64,000 nucleotides of DNA from Heterohyrax brucei (taxonomy: Eukaryota > Chordata > Mammalia > Hyracoidea > Procaviidae), in assembly GCA_028571685.1 (NCBI GenBank), contig CM053142.1:125418796-125482795 (forward strand). The letters run 5' to 3'. A model generated the notes under the pieces. The model made no database searches, was not told the origin of the DNA, and worked only from the letters and a program-made list of their open reading frames with translations. The position numbers were made by a program, and so were the translations under genes. Positions 59,391 through 64,000 of this stretch are shown in pieces. Positions within the stretch are counted from its first letter, which is position 1; every line of letters starts with the position of its first letter.

Positions 59391-60127
59391 CTAGGCCAGG
59401 AATGAGCAAACTACAGAGGAGCCTCTTGTCTAATGTCTAGTGAATGTATGTAATATATAAACCTACAGGTCTTTGAGAGTGCCCTTTCAGTGAAACACTA
59501 CTAACTTGTACTGAAAGGGACAGAGAGAAAGGAAAATGAAAGAAATGTTTTTGAACTCATAAATTCCTTAGTCAGGAAACAGGCTGATGAACTACTCAGC
59601 TACATACAAACATGCAACCCTTTATGTATAAAGAAGAATGACTCAGAGACTGTATCCATGGGCACAGAGGGCAGGGCCTTGTGCTGCAGCGGATGGAACC
59701 TCAAACCACGGAAGACTAGTCCTAGGCTTTGAAACTTAATAGAGATTGCCCAGTAGGATTTCAAAATTCTTGGGACTCATGACTCCTTTTTTCCTTCCAT
59801 TTTCTCATTCTTGGAATAGGAATATCTACATCTGTTATCTTTTGTCTGTTCCATCATTATATTTTGAGAGCAGATAACTTGATTTCTAGTGTCATAAGTC
59901 CACAGATGGTAAAGAGTTTTGCCACGAGGTGGATCACACTCAAAGTCTCACCCTTACCTCAATTAAATGATGAGGTTTAGAACTTTTCGACTTGATGGCA
60001 CTTGGCTTTGGCTTGGCATTGGACTTTCAGTTGTTGTAATGAGTTGAGAATTTGGGTGATGCTGAAACAAAGTAAATATATTTTGCATATGTAATGGACA
60101 TGAATATATGGGGGAAAGAGGATGAAC
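59391..60127. other. No gene; unrecognised sequence
   Basis: No coding signal or familiar repeat that I can name. Confidence 0.5.
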
Positions 60128-60585
60128 TGTGGTAGGCTGAGTAATACTCTTCCCCCAAAGATGTCCATGCCTTAATTCCTGGAACCCATGAATTTGTTAT
60201 GTTACATGATAGAAAGGACTTGGCAGATGTTAGTAAGTTAAAGAAGTTGAGATGGGAGAATTATCCTGAAATACCTATGTGCATCCAGTATAATCAGAAG
60301 GATCCTTGCAAGAGGGAAGCAGGAGGATCTAAGGCAAAATAGTAATTTTAAAAAAAGAGACAATGGAATGAGACATTGATGATGGTGGAAGAGATCACAA
60401 GACAAACTATGTAAGTAGCCTCTAGAAACTAGAAAAGGCAAGGAAATAGATTCTCTCCAGAAGGAACACAGCTCTGCTAACTTGTTGACTTCAGATTTAT
60501 GACTTGTAAAAGAATAAATTTGTGTTGTTTTAAACTAGTAAGTTTGCAGTAATTTGTTACAGCAGTGTTAGGAAACTAATAAATA
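60128..60585 (+). mobile_element. MLT1-type MaLR LTR
   Basis: Starts TGTGGTAGGCTGAGTAATA; contains caaagatgtccatgccttaa, gacttggcagatgttagtaa, gagatgggagaattatcctg and a closing ttgttacagcagtgttagga. This is the classic old placental MLT1 sequence. Confidence 0.9.
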
Positions 60586-61549
60586 CTTTAGTTCTGCTTC
60601 TCTCACATTCAAATCCTGAATCTGATTTTCAGTACATTTTGCTCTCCAGCTCCAAGACATGAGTTTCTCAAACTTACGTACATCCACCAAGGCCTTCTAG
60701 CTTTCACACCATGGCCTCAATTTGTAGGTGGCTGGCCTAAGCTTGTCATTTTCTCCATTCACAACTTAAACTGCATCTGCTGCAGCTAAGGACTGCTGCA
60801 TAGTTCTTAAAATTACCATTGACCCTAGAAATGTCAAGCACTAGAGATATTTCAGAATACAGTGAGTTCTTTTACCTGTATTCCATGGCAATACTGTAAG
60901 TGCAACTTAGTAAGCATAATACCACAGTATACTAGGTTTTGTCACAAAGAGTACTTGTTGTCAGTTGGCCAGTAAGTGAACTAGTAACAGAACTTTATCC
61001 TGAGAATCTGCTTCTCAGGATCTCTTCTGGTACCAGTTGTCTCAGCATGACCTTCCCACTAAGCAAATCCTGACACAAGATTTTAAGTGCAAGTAGATTA
61101 TTTGATAAATATATGTATATTTTAAATCCAGTAAATGGAGGAGAAACTGAAACAGAAAAGGGAAAGCAGACTGGTATAATACATGACAGGTCAAAACAAA
61201 AATAGGCTCTGTTCATGCAACATTTCGTAAGAAGTGTTGCCTTTCTGATCTAGCTTTTCTAAACCACTGGAATCATGACTTTCTAAGTTGATGGCATGCA
61301 CCTACCTTATATAGATACATTTACTATTGTAGTCATTAGTAATATTCATCAAACTAAGTATTTCCAATCCTGCTTTCTGGGAACAGTTTAGGAGTTCACT
61401 TTTTAGTTTTCTTGTGGTTGGGCAGAGCCATGTCACTAGTTCTAGACAATGAGCTGTGAGAGAAAGAGAAACAAATGATCTATGTCACTCCCAGGGTGAA
61501 ATGTTTAATTGTTGCAGCATGCCAGGGTTTTATAGAATGGTATACTAGT
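60586..61549. other. No gene; unrecognised sequence
   Basis: May include further retroviral internal sequence in reverse: ctcaggatctcttctggtac near 61015 recurs in altered form at 62355. I cannot assign it. Confidence 0.4.
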
Positions 61550-62076
61550 TGTGGTGGTCAGGATTATGCCAACATGGCTACTCCATATTTGGCTGATGTA
61601 TTAAGTGGCAGGGCTGGGTTTGTGGTGGCTTCCCACCCCTCATCTCTCATCTCTCAACCTTCCACTACTACTGCTGGTCTGCTCATGTAGCCAGGAGCTC
61701 CTGCTCTCTTCTTGCAGCATCTGGTTCCTGGACTTGAGCTAGCAGCTGTTGGATTCATCAATCCTTACAGTTGGCACTTGAGAGTCCTGCTCCCTGACCT
61801 GCCAGCCTCTGCCGCTCTGTCTCGCCACCAGCTTGGGATCCACCAACCTACACAGCCAGTGATCTAGAACTCTGATCTCTGACCTGCTGACTTTGGGTTC
61901 CTCAGCTTCTCTGGCTACATGAAGCTTGTGCCAGAACTTGGGACATTCAGCTTCTGTGATTGTGTGAGCTGTTTCCTATGTCTGTATCTATCTATCTATC
62001 TATATATATTACAAATCTTCCCTTGTACCTACACATGTTACTGGTTTTGCTTCCCTAGAAAACCCAGCCTAAGACA
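61550..62076 (+). mobile_element. Solo LTR with perfect 5-bp duplication
   Basis: 527 bp from TGTGGTGGTCAGGATTATG to CAGCCTAAGACA. CTAGT repeats lie at 61545-61549 and 62077-62081. It closely matches 30905-31494, lacks that copy's extra tandem unit, and has a CTAT tract at 61985-62003. Confidence 0.95.
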
Positions 62077-62095
62077 CTAGTAAACTAGCTCTTGT

Positions 62096-62107
62096 GGGGG
62101 GGGGGGG
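62096..62107. repeat. G12 run
   Basis: Twelve consecutive G, 15 bp downstream of the LTR duplication. Confidence 0.95.
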
Positions 62108-62109
62108 AG

Positions 62110-63284
62110 AGCCCAGCCCTGATTTTCTAGCATCTTCAAATTCTGTGGTATAAATACCCTGCCATGGCTAATTCCAGGCTATCAACATGACATCACTGGA
62201 CAATGGACTGAGAAGTGTTGCGCACAAAAATGTTGCACGAACCAGTGTGATTGTCTCCATCATACCACTGGTTTATTACCAGCCAACTATCACCCACAAA
62301 TGGATTTTCATTGATATTGTGCTGTCAAGGGAACCAGTTCTTGGATCTGCTTCTTAGGATCACTTCTGGTATTAATTATCTTGCTTAACTCTGGAGTTCT
62401 CTTTCCTTCTACCAAAGTGACTGGAAATGTAAGAGATGAATGTATAAAACTCTTAATTGTCTATGCTTTTATAAAATTGAATTTTAATCTCATTTAGGAG
62501 AGAAAACAAGTTTGTTGTTTAATTTTTGTAAGAAACAGAAATGGATTTACTGGTATTTTATTTTAGGCATGCTAATTGGCCCTTACCTAAAGTCAAAAAT
62601 CAAGAGAAAGAAAATCTCAGTTATCCCTTTGTATAGAAAGTTGTTCTCATTTGTCTCTCCTTTCGGTCTTCCGCAAGAGTATATGCCCTTTTACAGTACA
62701 TCGTTCCATAATTTGTTAGGCAGTTGTGTAAGTAAGAGACACCTACAATTTGGTTTACTGTTTTTGTTTTCTTTCCTTGCTTGAAAACAAAGATTTATGA
62801 CACTTGGACAGTGTAGCTGTAGAACACACATTAACAATGGATAACTTTTGTCTTCACACTCAAAATAAAGCAATCAATCACTAGCTAGTGGAGGACTAAT
62901 TTTGTAGCTGAACAAGGACATGGACCATTTTAAGAAAATGCTCATGATTGATATCTGTATACAGAACATATTAATTTTTTCATAAATGCTAAATCATATT
63001 GCACAGAGTACATAAAAGCTAAAGAAACAGAGACTAAATGAGTTCTCTGAGAGAGATGATGTCAAAAGGCTCTTCTCTGAGCACTTTGGCAAAATCATTT
63101 TTAAACACTTCTGCTATCCATATTTCCCAAAAGATATTTGAATTGTAACAGTGAGAGCATCTGGTGCTTTTGAAATGAAATACTTTCTATAAAACACTTA
63201 GTAATATTCCTGGCACATAATCATTGCCAACAAGAAATTATTATCATTGTTAATGGAAGAATGTTAAGACTATTTGTACAGGTA
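62110..63284. other. No gene; AT-rich with a possible MIR end
   Basis: The plus frame 62512-62784 (90 codons) is hydrophobic at the end but has no known motif. At 63185-63255, cacttagtaatattcctggc and acataatcattgcc fit the MIR 3' part. Confidence 0.45.
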
Positions 63285-64000
63285 GATCCCAAAAGAAAGA
63301 CACCAAGGCATATTATAATCAAACTTGCCAAAATTAAGATGAAATACTTTTAAAAGTGGCTAAGGATAAACAAAAAATAACTTACAAAGAAAGATCTAGA
63401 AGACTAAACTCGGATTGCTTGGCAGAAACCATGCAGAGAAGGCAATGGGATGACATATACAAAGCCTTGAAGGAAAATAATTCCAGCCAAGAATTATATA
63501 CCCAGCAAAACTGTCTCTCAAATATAACAGTGAAATTAGGACATTTCCAGACAGACAGAAATTTAGGGAATTTGCAAAAACCAAACCAAAATTACAGGAA
63601 ATACTAAGGCAGTCTTTTGGTTATAAAACCCTTGGGTAACAACCCAAGACCAGAACACAGAACAGAGTAAATGGATATCCACCCAAATAGGGAATCACAA
63701 AAACAAATCAAAGGCAAAATACTAAGAGTAAGGAAATAGAGATGTCATTATATAAACATCATAATAAAGAAGAGGGACCCAAAAGAAAATCTAGTCATAG
63801 ATCTTTCATATGGAGAGTGAGTCATAGAGACATAAAGAAATTAGACTGGCTAAAATTTAGAAAAATAGGGATAAATATTAAGATAACCACAGAGGAAACT
63901 ATCATTCCTATGCTTCAAAATGAAAACACGGAATCACAGCATATGTAAAACCATCAGCACTGAAAAAGATGCAAAGAAAACACATAAAGAAAGAAGAGAC
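63285..64000 (+). mobile_element. L1, sense, 5'-truncated, running off the window
   Basis: Begins in ORF1 just before the RNA-recognition end (caccaaggcatattataatc). The C-terminal domain follows (frame 63356-63607: RRQWDDIYKALKENN). From 63610 the ORF1-ORF2 spacer matches the one at 6885-7250 (atagatctttcatatggaga). ORF2 would begin beyond the window. Confidence 0.88.

Overview
This is mammalian nuclear DNA, almost certainly from an afrotherian (elephant-like paenungulate), built nearly entirely of interspersed repeats. The diagnostic signals are at least twenty copies or fragments of a tRNA-derived SINE of the AfroSINE type, several RTE-clade LINE copies whose 3' end matches the SINE tail, L1 elements of all ages, and MaLR-type LTRs that generally begin TGT and end ACA. 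The sequence is AT-rich. No open reading frame reaches 180 codons, and the longest sense ones are pieces of L1 ORF2. I found no host gene, no exon with convincing splice context and no functional RNA gene, so the window reads as intergenic or intronic sequence. Family names come from recalled consensus features, without a library search.

Layout. 0-1.6 kb: ERV-L/MaLR internal remnant on the minus strand. 1.6-3.7 kb: two RTE pieces in opposite orientation. 3.7-6.9 kb: mostly unrecognised sequence with MIR and SINE fragments. 6.9-12.6 kb: 5'-truncated L1 (+) with an RTE inserted. 12.6-17.2 kb: old L1, SINEs and two MaLR LTRs. 17.2-25.0 kb: an old minus-strand L1 carrying four plus-strand SINEs and a nest of LTR, RTE, MaLR and solo LTR. 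25.2-33.0 kb: a full-length L1 (+) with 10-bp target duplications, split by a solo LTR. 33-39 kb: L1 and RTE fragments and unrecognised sequence. 39.1-43.3 kb: RTE (+) split by two LTRs. 43-49.5 kb: mostly unrecognised sequence with SINEs and one RTE 3' end. 49.5-59.4 kb: another old minus-strand L1, split by an L1 3' end (+), a full-length L1 (-) and three short SINE tails. 59.4-64 kb: an MLT1-like LTR, a solo LTR with perfect 5-bp duplications, and an L1 (+) running off the window end.

The parts work as parasite and host of one another. L1 and RTE are the machinery families, and the SINE carries the RTE 3' end and was presumably moved by RTE proteins. Every coding region seen is broken by stops, frameshifts or deletions, and several have lost the catalytic aspartate motif of reverse transcriptase. 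The most unusual site is a 15-bp insert at 24462-24476 flanked by perfect 14-bp direct repeats, apparently a retroposon reduced to its tail.
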